Shown here: positions 36,032-48,274 of the stretch, piece by piece
How positions within the stretch are numbered: position 1 is the stretch's first letter
Layout of the letters: each line of letters begins with the position of its first letter
Assembly (NCBI RefSeq): GCF_900107285.1
Contig: NZ_FNPK01000005.1
Coordinates: forward strand, 1 to 64,000
Source: Acinetobacter kyonggiensis
GTDB lineage: Bacteria; Pseudomonadota; Gammaproteobacteria; Pseudomonadales; Moraxellaceae
Reading direction: 5' to 3'
DNA: 64,000 bases
Translations under genes and position numbers: made by a program
The notes under the pieces: generated by a model
Database searches by the model: none
What the model was told of the DNA's origin: nothing
Seen by the model: only the letters and a program-made list of their open reading frames with translations

Positions 36032-37819
36032 ATGGCTGAAACTGACATTGCTATGCCAGAATCAACGCCTGTTGATTCACGCCCAGCATTTGCAATTGTA
36101 GAAGAGCTCAAAGCCAAATTTGGTGAGAACTTCTATGTGCAAGCGACTTTTGAAGATTTTCCAACGGTCTGGGTTGAGCGCGCGCGTGTACAAGACGTTT
36201 TAATGTTCTTGCGGAAAGTTGAACGTCCATACGTGATGTTGTTCGATTTGTCTGCGGTAGATGAGCGTTTACGTACCTATCGTGACGGTTTGCCTGCATC
36301 AGACTTCACTGTGTTTTATCATTTGTTATCGCTAGAGCGTAACAGTGATATTCGTATTAAAGTTGCGTTGAGTGAGAGCGATCTCAATCTTCCAACCGCA
36401 ACCAACATTTGGCCAAATGCCAACTGGTACGAACGTGAAGCTTACGATATGTTCGGGATCAATTTCGAAGGGCATCCAATGCTCCGTCGTATTTTGTTGC
36501 CAACGTATTGGGAAGGTCACCCACTGCGTAAAGAATATTCTGCACGTGCCACTGAATATACCCCGTATATGCAGAACCAAGCGAAGCAGGATTTCGAGCA
36601 AGAACACTTACGTTTTGTTCCAGAAGATTGGGGTCTATCACGCGGTAATGCCGATGAAGATTTCATGTTCTTGAACTTAGGTCCAAACCATCCATCTGCG
36701 CACGGTGCATTCCGTATCATTTTGCAGTTAGATGGTGAAGAAGTGAAAGACTGTGTGCCTGATATTGGCTATCACCACCGTGGTGTGGAAAAGATGGCTG
36801 AACGTCAAACTTGGCATTCATTCATTCCTTATACCGATCGTGTGGACTACTTGGGTGGTTGTGCGCAAAACATGCCTTATGTGATGGGTGTGGAGCAAAT
36901 GGCGGGAATTACTGTTCCTGACCGTGCGCAATGTATCCGTGTCATGATGTCTGAATTATTCCGTATCAATAACCATTTATTGTTCATTGGTACTGCAATT
37001 CAAGATGCGGGTGGTATGACACCAGTATTCTATATGTTTGCTGACCGTCAAAAGATCTATGACGCGATTGAAGCCATTACAGGTTACCGTATGCATCCAG
37101 CATGGTTCCGTATTGGTGGTACTGCGCATGACCTTCCAAATAATTGGCAACATCTGATTCGTGAAATTCTCGAATGGATGCCGAAGCGTATGAATGAATA
37201 CTATACAGCTGCACTACGCAACTCAGTATTTATTGGTCGTACCCGTAATGTTGCGCAATACGATGCAAAATCTGCATTGGCTTGGGGTGTAACAGGTACA
37301 GGTCTACGTGCGACAGGTATCGATTTCGATGTGCGTAAATACCGTCCTTATAGTGGTTATGAAAATTACGACTTTGAAGTGCCTTTAGAGTATGAAGGTG
37401 ATGCTTACGCGCGTGTGATGGTGCATTTCCATGAAATTAATGAATCATTAAAGATTGTAAAGCAGTGCTTGGATAACATGCCTACTGGTCCATATAAAGC
37501 GGATCATCCTTTGGCTGTTCCACCGCCAAAAGACAAGACATTACAAGATATTGAAACTTTGATTACGCACTTCTTGAGCGTGTCATGGGGTCCTGTGATG
37601 CCTGCTGGTGAAGCGTCTGTAATGGCGGAAGTGGTGAAAGGTGCATCGAACTACTACTTGACTTCAGATAAGTCAACCATGAGTTATCGTACCCGTATTC
37701 GGACACCAACTTTCACTCATTTACAGCAAATGCCTTCTGTGATTAATGGCAGCTTAATGTCTGACTTAATCATTTATTTAGCGACCATTGACGTCGTAAT
37801 GGCTGACGTGGATCGCTAG
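36032..37819 (+). CDS. nuoCD: NADH-quinone oxidoreductase fused subunit C/D
   Basis: A fusion of the two soluble subunits that form the quinone-facing connecting arm of complex I. The NuoC part covers about residues 1-190 ([19 protein letters not shown]), and the NuoD part, a former hydrogenase large subunit, covers about 205-595 ([26 protein letters not shown]). The fusion is standard in Acinetobacter, Pseudomonas and enterobacteria. It starts 88 bp after nuoB, the widest gap in the operon. Confidence 0.97.
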   Translation: MAETDIAMPESTPVDSRPAFAIVEELKAKFGENFYVQATFEDFPTVWVERARVQDVLMFLRKVERPYVMLFDLSAVDERLRTYRDGLPASDFTVFYHLLSLERNSDIRIKVALSESDLNLPTATNIWPNANWYEREAYDMFGINFEGHPMLRRILLPTYWEGHPLRKEYSARATEYTPYMQNQAKQDFEQEHLRFVPEDWGLSRGNADEDFMFLNLGPNHPSAHGAFRIILQLDGEEVKDCVPDIGYHHRGVEKMAERQTWHSFIPYTDRVDYLGGCAQNMPYVMGVEQMAGITVPDRAQCIRVMMSELFRINNHLLFIGTAIQDAGGMTPVFYMFADRQKIYDAIEAITGYRMHPAWFRIGGTAHDLPNNWQHLIREILEWMPKRMNEYYTAALRNSVFIGRTRNVAQYDAKSALAWGVTGTGLRATGIDFDVRKYRPYSGYENYDFEVPLEYEGDAYARVMVHFHEINESLKIVKQCLDNMPTGPYKADHPLAVPPPKDKTLQDIETLITHFLSVSWGPVMPAGEASVMAEVVKGASNYYLTSDKSTMSYRTRIRTPTFTHLQQMPSVINGSLMSDLIIYLATIDVVMADVDR

Positions 37820-37830
37820 GGGAACGCATT

Positions 37831-38340
37831 ATGATGATTTTGACTGATAAAAAGCCACGTGTGAATGTTGAAGGGATTTTGACTGCGGACGAAATCCATG
37901 AAATTGAACATCACATTGGTCACTACCCATACCCGCGTGCTGCATCACTGGATGCGTTAAAGTGTGTACAACGCCGTAATGGCTGGGTAGATGACGCACA
38001 GATGAATGCTATTGCTCAGCTTTTGACAATCAGTGTTGCTGATTTAGAAGGTGTAGCGACGTTCTATAACCGTATTTACCGTCAACCTGTTGGTCGTCAC
38101 GTGATTTTACTTTGTGACTCAATTGCTTGCTTCTTGATGGGTGCGGAAACTTTGGCAGAAGCATTCCAACGCGAACTTGGCATCCAGTTTGGTCAAACGA
38201 CTGCGGATGGTCGTTTTACTTTGCTGCCAATTTGCTGCCTAGGCAACTGTGACAAAGGGCCAACCTTAATGATTGATGAAGACACTCATGGATTGGTTGA
38301 AGTGACTTCAATTAAACAGTTATTGGAGAAGTATGTATGA
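37831..38340 (+). CDS. nuoE: NADH-quinone oxidoreductase subunit E
   Basis: A thioredoxin-fold subunit of the NADH-oxidising module, carrying cluster N1a (2Fe-2S). The ligands are C95 and C100 (LLCDSIACF) and C136 and C140 ([10 protein letters not shown]). It has 169 aa, the usual length. It overlaps nuoF by 4 bp (ATGA), so the two are translationally coupled. Two adjacent ATG codons are possible starts. Confidence 0.96.
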   Translation: MMILTDKKPRVNVEGILTADEIHEIEHHIGHYPYPRAASLDALKCVQRRNGWVDDAQMNAIAQLLTISVADLEGVATFYNRIYRQPVGRHVILLCDSIACFLMGAETLAEAFQRELGIQFGQTTADGRFTLLPICCLGNCDKGPTLMIDEDTHGLVEVTSIKQLLEKYV

Positions 38341-39665
38341 ATACTGAACCAAAACCAATTTATGGTGACGGTAACCCAGAAACTCATCCATTGACTTGGC
38401 GTTTGAGTCAGCGTGACGAAGTTCGTCATGCTGATGACTACGAAGCGCTTGAAGGTTATGCAGGTTTTAAAAAGGCGATTGAGCTGAAACCTGCTGAAGT
38501 GCTTGATGTCATTAAAGCTGCGACGGTAAAAGGTCGTGGTGGTGCAGGTTTCCCAGCAGGGATTAAATGGTCATTGATGGCACCCAATGATGGTGGCCCT
38601 CGTTACCTGATTTGTAATGCTGATGAAATGGAACCGGGCACCTTTAAAGACCGTTTGTTGATGGAAAAACTTCCACATCAATTGATTGAAGGTATGTTGA
38701 TTGCTGCTTATACATTAGAAGCAACGCAAGGTTATATCTTCATCCGTGGTGAGTACATCGAAGCTGCTGGTTTCTTGAATGAAGCTTTAGAGCAAATTCG
38801 TGCCAAAGGTTACTTGGGTGAAAACATCTTAGGTACCGGTTGGAACTTTGATTTACACGTGCATACGGGTGCGGGTCGTTATATTTGTGGTGAAGAAACT
38901 GCATTGATTAATTCGCTTGAAGGTCGCCGTGCAAATCCACGTACTAAACCACCATTTCCACAGGTTGCCGGTGCTTGGGGTCGTCCTACGATTGTCAACA
39001 ATGTAGAGACTTTCAATAACTTACCTGCCATTATTTTACGTGGCCCTGAATGGTATGTGGGTTTATCTGCGGGTAAATCGAAAGATCCAGGCACTAAAAT
39101 TTATGGCGCATCAGGCAAAGTGAAATTCCCTGGTTTATGGGAACTGCCATTTGGTACGACTGCGCGTGAAGTGATTGAAGACCATGCGGGCGGTATGCGC
39201 GATGGCTTAACACTGAAAGCTTGGTTACCAGGCGGTGCATCGACTGACTTCTTGGCTGCTGAACATATTGATTTGCCTATGGATGCAGAAAGCATCATGA
39301 AGGCAGGTTCACGTTTAGGCACCTGTTTGTTGATGGTCGTGGATGAAACGCAATGTATGGTTTCAGCAACTCGTAACTTAGAAGAATTCTTTGCACGTGA
39401 GTCATGTGGTTTCTGTACCCCATGTCGTGATGGTCTACCTTGGGCAGTCAAAGCGCTAAAAGCACTTGAGAATGGCGAAGGTAAGAAAGAAGATATCGAT
39501 CACTTACAAGAGCTTACACGTAAGCTTTGGATTGGTAAAACTTTCTGTGCCCACGCACCAGGTGCAATGGAACCACTTATGGGTGCACTCAAATATTTCC
39601 GTGGCGAATTTGAAGCAAAAGTAGTGAATGCTGCTGCTCAAGTTAGTCACGTAGAACAAGCTTAA
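38337..39665 (+). CDS. nuoF: NADH-quinone oxidoreductase subunit F
   Basis: It oxidises NADH and holds FMN and the 4Fe-4S cluster N3. The nucleotide-binding loop [13 protein letters not shown] is near residue 66 and [13 protein letters not shown] near residue 183; the cluster ligands are in [12 protein letters not shown] near residue 353 plus a distal Cys in [10 protein letters not shown]. At 442 aa the length is normal. It is coupled to nuoE and lies 11 bp before nuoG. Confidence 0.97.
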   Translation: MNTEPKPIYGDGNPETHPLTWRLSQRDEVRHADDYEALEGYAGFKKAIELKPAEVLDVIKAATVKGRGGAGFPAGIKWSLMAPNDGGPRYLICNADEMEPGTFKDRLLMEKLPHQLIEGMLIAAYTLEATQGYIFIRGEYIEAAGFLNEALEQIRAKGYLGENILGTGWNFDLHVHTGAGRYICGEETALINSLEGRRANPRTKPPFPQVAGAWGRPTIVNNVETFNNLPAIILRGPEWYVGLSAGKSKDPGTKIYGASGKVKFPGLWELPFGTTAREVIEDHAGGMRDGLTLKAWLPGGASTDFLAAEHIDLPMDAESIMKAGSRLGTCLLMVVDETQCMVSATRNLEEFFARESCGFCTPCRDGLPWAVKALKALENGEGKKEDIDHLQELTRKLWIGKTFCAHAPGAMEPLMGALKYFRGEFEAKVVNAAAQVSHVEQA

Positions 39666-39676
39666 GGAATTCGACT

Positions 39677-42358
39677 ATGGCTACAATTCATGTCGATGGA
39701 AAATCGTATGAAGTCAACGGCTCGGAAAACTTGCTACAAGCATGTTTGAGTCTGGGCATCGACATCCCATATTTTTGTTGGCATCCATCCTTAGGTTCTG
39801 TCGGTTCTTGCCGTCAATGTGCTGTGACTCAATATGCGAATCCGGAAGATACCCGTGGTCGCTTAGTCATGTCATGTATGACGCCTGCATCTGACAATAC
39901 CTATATCTCGATTGAAGACAAAGAAGCGAAAGATTTTCGTGCCTCTATTGTTGAATTCTTGATGACCAATCACCCGCACGACTGTCCAGTGTGTGAAGAG
40001 GGTGGTCACTGTCATTTACAAGACATGACCGTGATGACACAGCATGATCGTCGTCGTTATCGCTTCACCAAACGTACGCATTACAACCAAGAGCTAGGCT
40101 CATTCATTTCACATGAAATGAACCGTTGTATCGCGTGTTATCGTTGTGTGCGTTATTACAACGACTACGCAGGTGGTACGGACTTTGGCGTGTATGCAAG
40201 TGCATCGCGTGTTTACTTTGGTCGTCCAGAATCAGGCACTTTAGAGTCTGAATTTTCGGGTAACTTGACTGAAGTTTGCCCAACTGGTGTATTCACCGAC
40301 AAAACGCATTCTGAGCGTTATAACCGTAAATGGGACATGCAGTATGCGCCAAGCGTATGCCAAGGCTGTTCGTCAGGTTGTAATATTTCTCCGGGTGAGC
40401 GTTATGGTGAACTGCGTCGTGTCGAAAACCGTTTCAATGGTGACGTGAACCAATACTTCCTTTGCGATAAAGGTCGTTTCGGTACAGGTTATGTGAACCG
40501 TGCAGATCGTCCACGTCAACCACAATTCCGTGATGGTGAAAACGTCGCAACGGTTTCAGTTGATCAAGCACTGGATAGCGTGATTGCAAATATCCAAGGC
40601 AAAAAAGTATTGGGTATTGGTTCACCACGTGCATCCATTGAATCAAACTTTGCATTACGTGAATTGGTCGGTCAAGACAACTTCTCTACAGGTCTTTCTC
40701 AGAAAGAGCAAAACTTGGTTGAGTTGGCTGCATCGATCATGCAAACCGAGGGTGTTTACAACCCAAGTATGCGTGAAATTGAAAGTTATGATGCGGTACT
40801 CATCTTAGGTGAAGACTTAACCCAAACTGCGCCACGTATGGCATTGTCTGTTCGCCAAGCTGCGAAAAACAAAGCCAAAGAAATGGCGGCAGAGCGTCGT
40901 ACGCAAGAATGGTTAGCTGAGCCGGTACAGCGTATTGCTCAAGATGAAAAATCTCCGATTTACATTTTGGCTGCAACGCAAACCCGTCTTTCTGATGTTG
41001 CAACAGGTGAAGTGGTTGCTTCTCCAAATGATATTGCCCGTTTAGGTTTTGCAGTGGCTGCGGCATTGCAAGGCGAAACGGTAAATGGTTTAGATGACGA
41101 TGCCAAAGCATTTGCACAAACCATTGCGGATACATTAAAAGCTGCGAAAAAACCATTGATCATTTCGGGTACTAGCTTACAAGATCCAGCGATCATGGAA
41201 GCGGCTGCACAAGTTGCACAGAACCTTGGTAATGCGGGTTTAACCTTGACAGTTCCTGAAGTGAACTCAATGGGCTTGGCGATTTTTGGTGGTCAAAGTT
41301 TAGAGCAAGCATTTGCGCAAGATTATGATGCCATTATCGTGGTTGAAAATGACTTATACCGTCGTTTACCAACAGCTCAAGTCGATGCTGCACTTGCTAA
41401 AGCGAACGATGTGATCGTACTTGATCATTCTGAAACTGAAACCGTGAAGAAAGCCTCTGTGGTACTTTCTGCAGCAAGTTTCGCTGAAGGTGATGGTACT
41501 GTAGTAAGTCAAGAAGGCCGTGCACAGCGTTTCTATCAGGTGTATGACCCGAGCTACTACAAACCAGAATTGGCGATTAAAGAATCATGGCGCTGGTTAC
41601 ATGCCCTTGAAACAGGTCTGAAAGGTCAGGCTATTTCTTGGACATTACTAGATGACGTGATTGAATCTGTTGCCAAGAATGTTCCAGCATTGGAAGGCAT
41701 TCAAGATGTGGCACCAGATGCAGGCTACCGTATTCATGGTTTGAAAATCGCGCGTGAACCACGTCGTTATTCAGGTCGTACTGCAATACGTGCACCGTTA
41801 TCTGTGCATGAGCCTAAACAACCGCTTGATATCGATTCTGCATTAACATTCTCTATGGAAGGTTATGTCGGTAACGAAACGCCAGCGGCATTGGTTCCAT
41901 TTGCATGGTCTGCGGGTTGGAACTCTCCACAAGCTTGGAATAAATTCCAAGACAATGTGGGTGGTCACTTAAAAGGTGGTGATTCAGGCATTCGTTTATT
42001 TGATCGTCTGAAAAAACGTCCTGTACGTACTTTTGTTGCGCCAACACCTGTTGTCGTAAATGCAGAAAGCTTCCGTTTAGTGCCGATGCATCACATCTTT
42101 GCTTCAGGTGAATTTACGGTAAAAACACCAGCGATGGAATCTCGTATTCCAAACGCGATGTTTGCAGTAGGTGAGCAAGATGCTGCACGTCTGAATGTGC
42201 AAGATGGTCAAAAAATTACTGTGCAAGCAGGTGAAGCAACCATTAGTCTTCCAGTTCAAGTGATTGAATATTTACCGACAGGTTATATTGGTTATCCAAT
42301 TGGTCTTGCACCAACGGTTTCACTTGCAGAGCCTGTATCAGTCGCGGTAGGAGTGTAA
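39677..42358 (+). CDS. nuoG: NADH-quinone oxidoreductase subunit G
   Basis: The largest soluble subunit, with several iron-sulfur clusters. The N-terminal ferredoxin domain has [15 protein letters not shown]; next come the His-containing ligand set [16 protein letters not shown] and the [11 protein letters not shown] and [10 protein letters not shown] clusters. The remainder resembles molybdopterin oxidoreductases but without the cofactor. At 893 aa it is in the family range. It lies 11 bp after nuoF and 3 bp before nuoH. Confidence 0.96.
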   Translation: MATIHVDGKSYEVNGSENLLQACLSLGIDIPYFCWHPSLGSVGSCRQCAVTQYANPEDTRGRLVMSCMTPASDNTYISIEDKEAKDFRASIVEFLMTNHPHDCPVCEEGGHCHLQDMTVMTQHDRRRYRFTKRTHYNQELGSFISHEMNRCIACYRCVRYYNDYAGGTDFGVYASASRVYFGRPESGTLESEFSGNLTEVCPTGVFTDKTHSERYNRKWDMQYAPSVCQGCSSGCNISPGERYGELRRVENRFNGDVNQYFLCDKGRFGTGYVNRADRPRQPQFRDGENVATVSVDQALDSVIANIQGKKVLGIGSPRASIESNFALRELVGQDNFSTGLSQKEQNLVELAASIMQTEGVYNPSMREIESYDAVLILGEDLTQTAPRMALSVRQAAKNKAKEMAAERRTQEWLAEPVQRIAQDEKSPIYILAATQTRLSDVATGEVVASPNDIARLGFAVAAALQGETVNGLDDDAKAFAQTIADTLKAAKKPLIISGTSLQDPAIMEAAAQVAQNLGNAGLTLTVPEVNSMGLAIFGGQSLEQAFAQDYDAIIVVENDLYRRLPTAQVDAALAKANDVIVLDHSETETVKKASVVLSAASFAEGDGTVVSQEGRAQRFYQVYDPSYYKPELAIKESWRWLHALETGLKGQAISWTLLDDVIESVAKNVPALEGIQDVAPDAGYRIHGLKIAREPRRYSGRTAIRAPLSVHEPKQPLDIDSALTFSMEGYVGNETPAALVPFAWSAGWNSPQAWNKFQDNVGGHLKGGDSGIRLFDRLKKRPVRTFVAPTPVVVNAESFRLVPMHHIFASGEFTVKTPAMESRIPNAMFAVGEQDAARLNVQDGQKITVQAGEATISLPVQVIEYLPTGYIGYPIGLAPTVSLAEPVSVAVGV

Positions 42359-42361
42359 TTC

Positions 42362-43378
42362 ATGAATCAAGAAATTATACGTCAAACACCGCTTTGGGCT
42401 GAGAACTGGCCAATCGCTTACTCGGTTATTCAAGCGATTGTGATCTTGCTTGTGGTGGTGCTTGTCGCTGCGTTGATGTCATTTATCGAACGTCGTTTAC
42501 TTGCATTATGGCAAGACCGTTACGGTCCAAACCGTGTTGGTCCTGGGGGCATGTTCCAAATCGTTGCTGACATGTTGAAAATCATGTTCAAAGAAGATTG
42601 GACACCAAAATTTGCGGACAAATTGACTTTCCGTTTAGCACCAGCAGTTGCCATGGCAACTGCGGTACTGTCATTTATGGTGATTCCTGTCAGCCCAACG
42701 CTTGGCGTTGCGGACATGAGCATTGGCTTATTGTTCTTTATGGCAATGGCAGGTATTGCAGTGTATGCCGTACTGTTCGGTGGTTGGGCGTCTAATAACA
42801 AATATGCGTTATTGGGTGGTCTACGTTCTGCAGCGCAAACCATTTCTTATGAAGTGTTTTTGGGTATTTCATTGATGGGTGTGGTCGCAATTGCGGGTTC
42901 ATTCAATATGCGTGAAATTGTAGAAGCACAACGTGATGTGTGGTTCGTAATTCCTCAATTTTTAGGTTTCTTAATCTTTGTTGTTGCAGGTGTTGCAGTA
43001 ACGCATCGTCACCCATTTGACCAACCCGAAGCTGAACAAGAATTGGCCGAAGGTTATCACGTTGAATACGGTGGTATGAAGTGGGGGATGTTCTTCGTTG
43101 CAGAATATGTCAACGTGGTTCTTATTTCAGCACTGATCGTTACTTTATTCTTCGGTGGATGGCTCGCACCATTCAACTTAGAAATTCCATTTATTCCACC
43201 CGTATTCTGGTTCATTATTAAAACAGCATTCTTTGTAATGATGTTTGTCTTGGCTCGTGGCTCGTTAATGCGCCCACGTTATGACCAAGTCATGAACTTT
43301 GGTTGGAAGATTTGTTTGCCATTGGCGTTGGTCAACTTGTTGGTGACTGGTGCTGTGATTCTGATGAATCAGGCCTAG
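42362..43378 (+). CDS. nuoH: NADH-quinone oxidoreductase subunit H
   Basis: A membrane subunit at the junction of the arms, lining the quinone-binding cavity. About eight hydrophobic helices are visible, with the conserved loops [35 protein letters not shown] and [12 protein letters not shown] that contain key acidic and basic residues. It has 338 aa, as expected. It directly follows nuoG. Confidence 0.97.
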   Translation: MNQEIIRQTPLWAENWPIAYSVIQAIVILLVVVLVAALMSFIERRLLALWQDRYGPNRVGPGGMFQIVADMLKIMFKEDWTPKFADKLTFRLAPAVAMATAVLSFMVIPVSPTLGVADMSIGLLFFMAMAGIAVYAVLFGGWASNNKYALLGGLRSAAQTISYEVFLGISLMGVVAIAGSFNMREIVEAQRDVWFVIPQFLGFLIFVVAGVAVTHRHPFDQPEAEQELAEGYHVEYGGMKWGMFFVAEYVNVVLISALIVTLFFGGWLAPFNLEIPFIPPVFWFIIKTAFFVMMFVLARGSLMRPRYDQVMNFGWKICLPLALVNLLVTGAVILMNQA

Positions 43379-43396
43379 GACAGCAAGGAGTACAAA

Positions 43397-43939
43397 ATGT
43401 ATAAAATTCTAGCTGGATTCGGGTCAATTGTACGTTCATTGTGGATGGTTTTTAGCCACGTGACACGTAAACGTGACACCATTTTATATCCAGAAGTGCC
43501 AGCTGAACAAATTGTTCCGCCACGTTTTCGTGGTCGTATTGTATTGACTCGTGATCCAGATGGTGAAGAGCGCTGCGTTGCATGTAACCTGTGTGCAGTT
43601 GCATGTCCAGTGGGTTGTATCTCTTTACAAAAAGCTGAAAAAGAAGATGGTCGTTGGTATCCGGAATTTTTCCGTATCAACTTCTCACGTTGTATTTTCT
43701 GCGGTATGTGCGAAGAAGCATGTCCAACGACTGCAATTCAGATGACACCTGACTTCGAGTTAGGTGAATACGTTCGTCAAGATTTGGTTTATGAGAAAGA
43801 AAACTTACTCATTTCAGGTCCTGGTAAATATCCTGACTATAACTTCTACCGTGTAACGGGTATGGCTGTTACAGGTAAAGAGAAAGGTCAAGCACAACGT
43901 GAAAGTGCGCCTGTTGACGTACGGAGCTTATTACCATGA
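43397..43939 (+). CDS. nuoI: NADH-quinone oxidoreductase subunit I
   Basis: A ferredoxin-like subunit with two 4Fe-4S clusters, N6a and N6b, passing electrons from NuoG to NuoB. The ligand motifs are [16 protein letters not shown] and [16 protein letters not shown]. It has 180 aa. It overlaps nuoJ by 4 bp, a sign of translational coupling. Confidence 0.97.
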   Translation: MYKILAGFGSIVRSLWMVFSHVTRKRDTILYPEVPAEQIVPPRFRGRIVLTRDPDGEERCVACNLCAVACPVGCISLQKAEKEDGRWYPEFFRINFSRCIFCGMCEEACPTTAIQMTPDFELGEYVRQDLVYEKENLLISGPGKYPDYNFYRVTGMAVTGKEKGQAQRESAPVDVRSLLP

Positions 43940-44457
43940 TGTGGCCATTTTATTTGATGGCACTTGTGGCCATTATCTCTACGGTTCGTGTTGTCACCAA
44001 TGCGAATCCTGTACATGCATTACTGAGCTTGATCGTGTCACTTCTTGCAGTTGCAGGAATATTTATGATCGTGGGTGCACCATTTGCTGGTGCGCTTGAA
44101 ATTATTGTTTATGCAGGCGCGATTATGGTGTTGTTCGTGTTTGTGGTGATGATGCTGAATCTGGGTCAACATACTGTTGAGCAAGAACGTAAGTGGCTCA
44201 CTTCATCTGCATGGGCGTACCCAGCATTAATGAGTTTCCTGATGGGCTTAGTACTTGTCTGGATGCTCGGTTCAGATTACACCACGGCTGGTCCTGTAAT
44301 GGGCACCGAAGTGATTGGACCTAAAGCTGTTGGTCAAGCGCTCTTTACTCACTATTTACTATTGGTTGAAGTTGCCGCGATGTTATTGCTTGCAGCCCTT
44401 GTTGCAGCATTCCATTTAGGTAAACGTGAACCAAGTGCAGAAAAGGAAAAAGAATAA
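43936..44457 (+). CDS. nuoJ: NADH-quinone oxidoreductase subunit J
   Basis: A five-helix membrane subunit of the proton-pumping arm. Conserved features include [18 protein letters not shown] and the [20 protein letters not shown] helix with its pi-bulge region. It has 173 aa, with a charged C-terminal tail [11 protein letters not shown]. It overlaps nuoI by 4 bp and touches nuoK by 1 bp. Confidence 0.96.
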   Translation: MMWPFYLMALVAIISTVRVVTNANPVHALLSLIVSLLAVAGIFMIVGAPFAGALEIIVYAGAIMVLFVFVVMMLNLGQHTVEQERKWLTSSAWAYPALMSFLMGLVLVWMLGSDYTTAGPVMGTEVIGPKAVGQALFTHYLLLVEVAAMLLLAALVAAFHLGKREPSAEKEKE

Positions 44458-44765
44458 TGGGCAACATCCCTTTAGAACATGGTTTGATCGTTGCAACCAT
44501 TCTTTTTGCACTTGGTTTCTACGGTGTAATGGTGCGACGCAACCTATTATTTATGTTAATGAGCCTTGAAATTATGATGAACGCAGCTGCACTTGCGTTT
44601 GTTTTAGCGGGGAGTGCTTGGTTACAACCAGATGGACAAATTATGTTTATCTTGATTTTAACCCTTGCTGCTGCTGAGGCATGTATTGGTCTTGCGATCG
44701 TCCTTCAGTTCTACCATCGCTTCCATCATTTGGATGTGGATGCTGCTAGTGAGATGCGCGGATGA
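44457..44765 (+). CDS. nuoK: NADH-quinone oxidoreductase subunit K
   Basis: A small three-helix subunit related to the antiporter subunit MnhC. The membrane-embedded Glu residues are in [15 protein letters not shown] and [14 protein letters not shown], which take part in proton transfer. It has 102 aa, the family length. It overlaps nuoJ by 1 bp and nuoL by 4 bp. Confidence 0.97.
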   Translation: MGNIPLEHGLIVATILFALGFYGVMVRRNLLFMLMSLEIMMNAAALAFVLAGSAWLQPDGQIMFILILTLAAAEACIGLAIVLQFYHRFHHLDVDAASEMRG

Positions 44766-46657
44766 GTTATTTATATTTAACAGTATTATTTCCGCTCATT
44801 GGTTTTATCCTTTTAGCGGCAGGGCGTAACAAGCTTCCTGAAAATGTTGCAGCCATAATTGGGGTCGGTTCAGTCGGTTTATCTGCTTTATTTGCATTGA
44901 TAGCTGGCATGGGCTTTGTTGCAAATGGCTCAGTGGCACAAGTCCAACATCTGTGGACTTGGTTCAATGTCGGTGGTTTTGCACCGGGCATGAGCTTACA
45001 TTTAGATGGTTTATCATTACTCATGATGGGTATGGTGACGGGTGTCGGTTTCCTCATCCACATCTTTGCATCATGGTACATGCGTGGTGAAGAAGATTTC
45101 GCGCGTTTCTTCTCTTATTTCAACCTGTTTGTAGCAAGCATGTTGCTTCTCGTATTGGGCGATAACTTAGCGTTATTGTTCTTGGGTTGGGAAGGCGTAG
45201 GTCTATGTTCATACTTGTTGATTGGTTACTACTACCAAAACCCAGAAAATGGTTTTGCTGCAATCAAAGCATTTACCGTAACGCGTGTCGGTGACGTATT
45301 CTTGCTGATTGCATTGTTCTTGCTTTACCAACAATTTGGTACTTTGCATATTGGAACAATCGTTGCGAATGCACCTCAAGTATTAGCGGGTGATCATTCA
45401 CTGGCGATCTGGACATCTTTAATGTTGTTCTTGGGTGCGGCAGGTAAATCTGCGCAAATTCCATTACAAACATGGCTTGCCGATGCGATGGCAGGTCCTA
45501 CACCTGTTTCTGCATTGATTCACGCTGCAACAATGGTAACTGCAGGTATTTACCTGTGCTGCCGTATGTTCTCAGTGTTGGAAATGACTCCTGAAGTGAT
45601 GATGTTTATCTCAATCACGGGTGCGGTAACATTGATTGTGGCTGGTTTTGCTGCATTGGTTCAAACAGACATCAAACGTATTTTGGCTTACTCAACCATG
45701 AGTCAGCTGGGTTATATGTTTATGGCTGTTGGTGCTGAAGCTTACCAAGCAGGTTTGTTCCACATGCTTGCTCACGCATTCTTTAAAGCGTTATTGTTCC
45801 TTTCTTCAGGTGCGGTGATTCTGGCTTACCATCACGAACAAAACATCTTCAAAATGGGTGGCTTGTTTAAACATAACAAATTCTTGTTTGCTTGCTTCGC
45901 CATTGGTGGTGGTGCATTGGCCGCAATTCCATTCTTAACCGTTGGCTTCTTCTCAAAAGATGCCATTCTTGGCGCAGTTTGGGCACAAGGTCATATTGCA
46001 AATCTTCCAGTATATAACTGTTTATATTGGACGGGTGTTGCAGGTGCATTCTTAACCTCAATTTATACATTCCGCTTAATTTGGGTGGTATTCTTTGGTA
46101 AAGAAAATACGCCATATCACGCAATTAAAGGTGCGACTTATTGGGCTCCTTTGGCGATTTTGGCCGTACTTTCAACAGGCTTAGCTTACTTCTTAAAAGC
46201 GCCAGTCGAAGCGATTCTAAACGCTGCAAAAATTCCAGCATTTGTTATTCCTGAAGCGCTTGAAGCAGGGGTACATGGTGCAGAGCACACAGCTGTAGGT
46301 ATTGCACTGGCAGGTCTGGTGGTTGGCATCATCTTATTTGTATTTGCTTATAATGCAGTGAAAGGTTTTGCTCAAACTTCATTGGGTGCTGGTCTTGTTA
46401 ATATCTGTCGTAATGCACTTGGTTTCGATGCCTTGTATAACATCGTATTTGTGAAACCATATTTGCTGATTGCGAAAATTCTAGGTCGTGATCCGATTGA
46501 TGGTTTGTGGTTAGTGCTTCCTGCCATTGTTAAAAGTGGTCATAGCTTCACCAGCTCGCGTCAAACAGGTTCATTGCGTGAATACGCATCAAGTATGTCA
46601 CTTGGTGTCGTAGTATTACTGATGATCTTGATCGTGATTCAGGTCGTGGGGAAATAA
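44762..46657 (+). CDS. nuoL: NADH-quinone oxidoreductase subunit L
   Basis: A distal antiporter-like pump subunit of 631 aa with about 15 helices and the long lateral helix at the C-terminus. Conserved elements include [16 protein letters not shown], the [19 protein letters not shown] helix and the Lys in [18 protein letters not shown]. It is 2 bp from nuoM. The length and motifs are normal. Confidence 0.97.
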   Translation: MSYLYLTVLFPLIGFILLAAGRNKLPENVAAIIGVGSVGLSALFALIAGMGFVANGSVAQVQHLWTWFNVGGFAPGMSLHLDGLSLLMMGMVTGVGFLIHIFASWYMRGEEDFARFFSYFNLFVASMLLLVLGDNLALLFLGWEGVGLCSYLLIGYYYQNPENGFAAIKAFTVTRVGDVFLLIALFLLYQQFGTLHIGTIVANAPQVLAGDHSLAIWTSLMLFLGAAGKSAQIPLQTWLADAMAGPTPVSALIHAATMVTAGIYLCCRMFSVLEMTPEVMMFISITGAVTLIVAGFAALVQTDIKRILAYSTMSQLGYMFMAVGAEAYQAGLFHMLAHAFFKALLFLSSGAVILAYHHEQNIFKMGGLFKHNKFLFACFAIGGGALAAIPFLTVGFFSKDAILGAVWAQGHIANLPVYNCLYWTGVAGAFLTSIYTFRLIWVVFFGKENTPYHAIKGATYWAPLAILAVLSTGLAYFLKAPVEAILNAAKIPAFVIPEALEAGVHGAEHTAVGIALAGLVVGIILFVFAYNAVKGFAQTSLGAGLVNICRNALGFDALYNIVFVKPYLLIAKILGRDPIDGLWLVLPAIVKSGHSFTSSRQTGSLREYASSMSLGVVVLLMILIVIQVVGK

Positions 46658-46658
46658 G

Positions 46659-48272
46659 ATGGAAATCACAAACAATTGGATTTTACCCGCGCTGATCCTC
46701 GTACCGTTCATTGCAGGTTTTATTTGCTGGTTGGTTGATAAATTTGACCAGTATTTACCACGCTATATCGCATTATTCGGTATGCTCATTACTTTGGGCT
46801 TAACGATCGCGCTTTGGCAAACAGGTACATTTACGTATGAATTAGGCGCTAAAGTTCCGACTTGGTCTGCCGAATTCATGGTGCCTTGGATTCAAACTCT
46901 CGGCATTAACATTCACTTAGCGGTGGATGGTCTTTCACTGCTTATGGTTGGCTTGACTGCATTACTGGGTGTACTTGCAGTGGGCTGTTCATGGGGTGAA
47001 ATTCAAAAGAATGTTGGCTTCTTCCACCTGAACCTTTTATGGTCATTAGGTGGTGTGATCGGTGTATTCTTAGCGATTGATTTGTTCTTGTTCTTCTTCT
47101 TCTGGGAGATGATGCTGGTTCCAATCTATTTCTTGATTGCACTTTGGGGTCATAAAGGCGCAGATGGTAAATCTCGTGTTTATGCTGCAACCAAATTCTT
47201 TATCTATACCCAAGTCGCGGGTTTAATCATGCTGATCGGTATCCTAGGCCTTGTGGTTTACGGTTACATGATGACAGGCATGATTGGATTCGATTACAAC
47301 TACTTGTTAGGTGTGGCGAATACGCTTGATGCGCAATTACCATCAGTGGCATATGCCTTGATGATTTGTATGTTTATTGGTTTCGCTGTGAAACTTCCAG
47401 TGTTTCCATTGCATGGTTGGTTACCAGATGCACATGCTCAAGCACCAACAGCCGGTTCTGTTGACTTAGCAGGTATCTTGATTAAGACCGCTGCATACGG
47501 TTTACTGCGTTTTGTTATTCCGTTCTTCCCAGCGGCTTCTGCACAATTTGCAGACATCGCGATCATCTTAGGTTTAATTGGTGTTTTCTACGGTGCTTGG
47601 TGTGCTTTCCAACAAACCGATATGAAACGCTTACTTGCTTATACTTCTATTTCGCACATGGGCTTTGTTTTACTTGCGCTTTACGCAGGTAATATTCTGA
47701 CGTTCCAAGGCTTAATGATTATGATGTTGGCACATGGTTTATCCTCTGCTGCGTTGTTCATTATGTGTGGTCAAGTGTACGAGCGTTTACATACACGTGA
47801 CTTACGTCAAATGGGTGGTATTCGTGGTCAATTCCAATACCTTTCATTCTTCCTCATGTTCTTTGTCGCTGCGCTTGTTGGTATTCCAGGCTTAGGTAAC
47901 TTTATTGGTGAATTCCTCATACTTATGGGTTCATTCGGTAAATTCCCAACCTTTACCATTTTGGCTGCAATCAGCTTAGTCTTAGCTGGTCTTTATGGCT
48001 TAATCCTAATTCATAAAGCATTGTTTGGTACGCCAAATGAAGAGCAAAAACAGCATTATACAAATCCATTGAAAGACTTAAATGCACGTGAAATTGTTAT
48101 TTTGCTCATTTGTGCATTTGGTCTACTTTGGCTTGGTATTTTCCCACAAAGCTTCCTTGATATTTCAAATTCAAGCATGGCGTGGTTGGCAAATAGCTAT
48201 ATCCCAGTTCAAGAGACGGTTGAGGTTGTACAACAAGCAACCACTCAACTCGAAAATGTGGAGATCCAATAA
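46659..48272 (+). CDS. nuoM: NADH-quinone oxidoreductase subunit M
   Basis: An antiporter-like proton-pumping subunit of 537 aa with about 14 helices. The key Glu lies in FFFFWEMMLVPIYFLIALWG and the Lys/His residues in LPDAHAQAPTAGSVDLAG and TDMKRLLAYTSISHMGFV. It starts 1 bp after the nuoL stop and ends 2 bp before nuoN. Confidence 0.97.
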   Translation: MEITNNWILPALILVPFIAGFICWLVDKFDQYLPRYIALFGMLITLGLTIALWQTGTFTYELGAKVPTWSAEFMVPWIQTLGINIHLAVDGLSLLMVGLTALLGVLAVGCSWGEIQKNVGFFHLNLLWSLGGVIGVFLAIDLFLFFFFWEMMLVPIYFLIALWGHKGADGKSRVYAATKFFIYTQVAGLIMLIGILGLVVYGYMMTGMIGFDYNYLLGVANTLDAQLPSVAYALMICMFIGFAVKLPVFPLHGWLPDAHAQAPTAGSVDLAGILIKTAAYGLLRFVIPFFPAASAQFADIAIILGLIGVFYGAWCAFQQTDMKRLLAYTSISHMGFVLLALYAGNILTFQGLMIMMLAHGLSSAALFIMCGQVYERLHTRDLRQMGGIRGQFQYLSFFLMFFVAALVGIPGLGNFIGEFLILMGSFGKFPTFTILAAISLVLAGLYGLILIHKALFGTPNEEQKQHYTNPLKDLNAREIVILLICAFGLLWLGIFPQSFLDISNSSMAWLANSYIPVQETVEVVQQATTQLENVEIQ

Positions 48273-48274
48273 GC

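Noticed and set aside
42520..42843. A 107-codon antisense frame inside nuoH, and similar frames opposite nuoF, nuoG and nuoL.
   Set aside because: All lie opposite conserved complex I genes and lack ribosome-binding sites or known domains.
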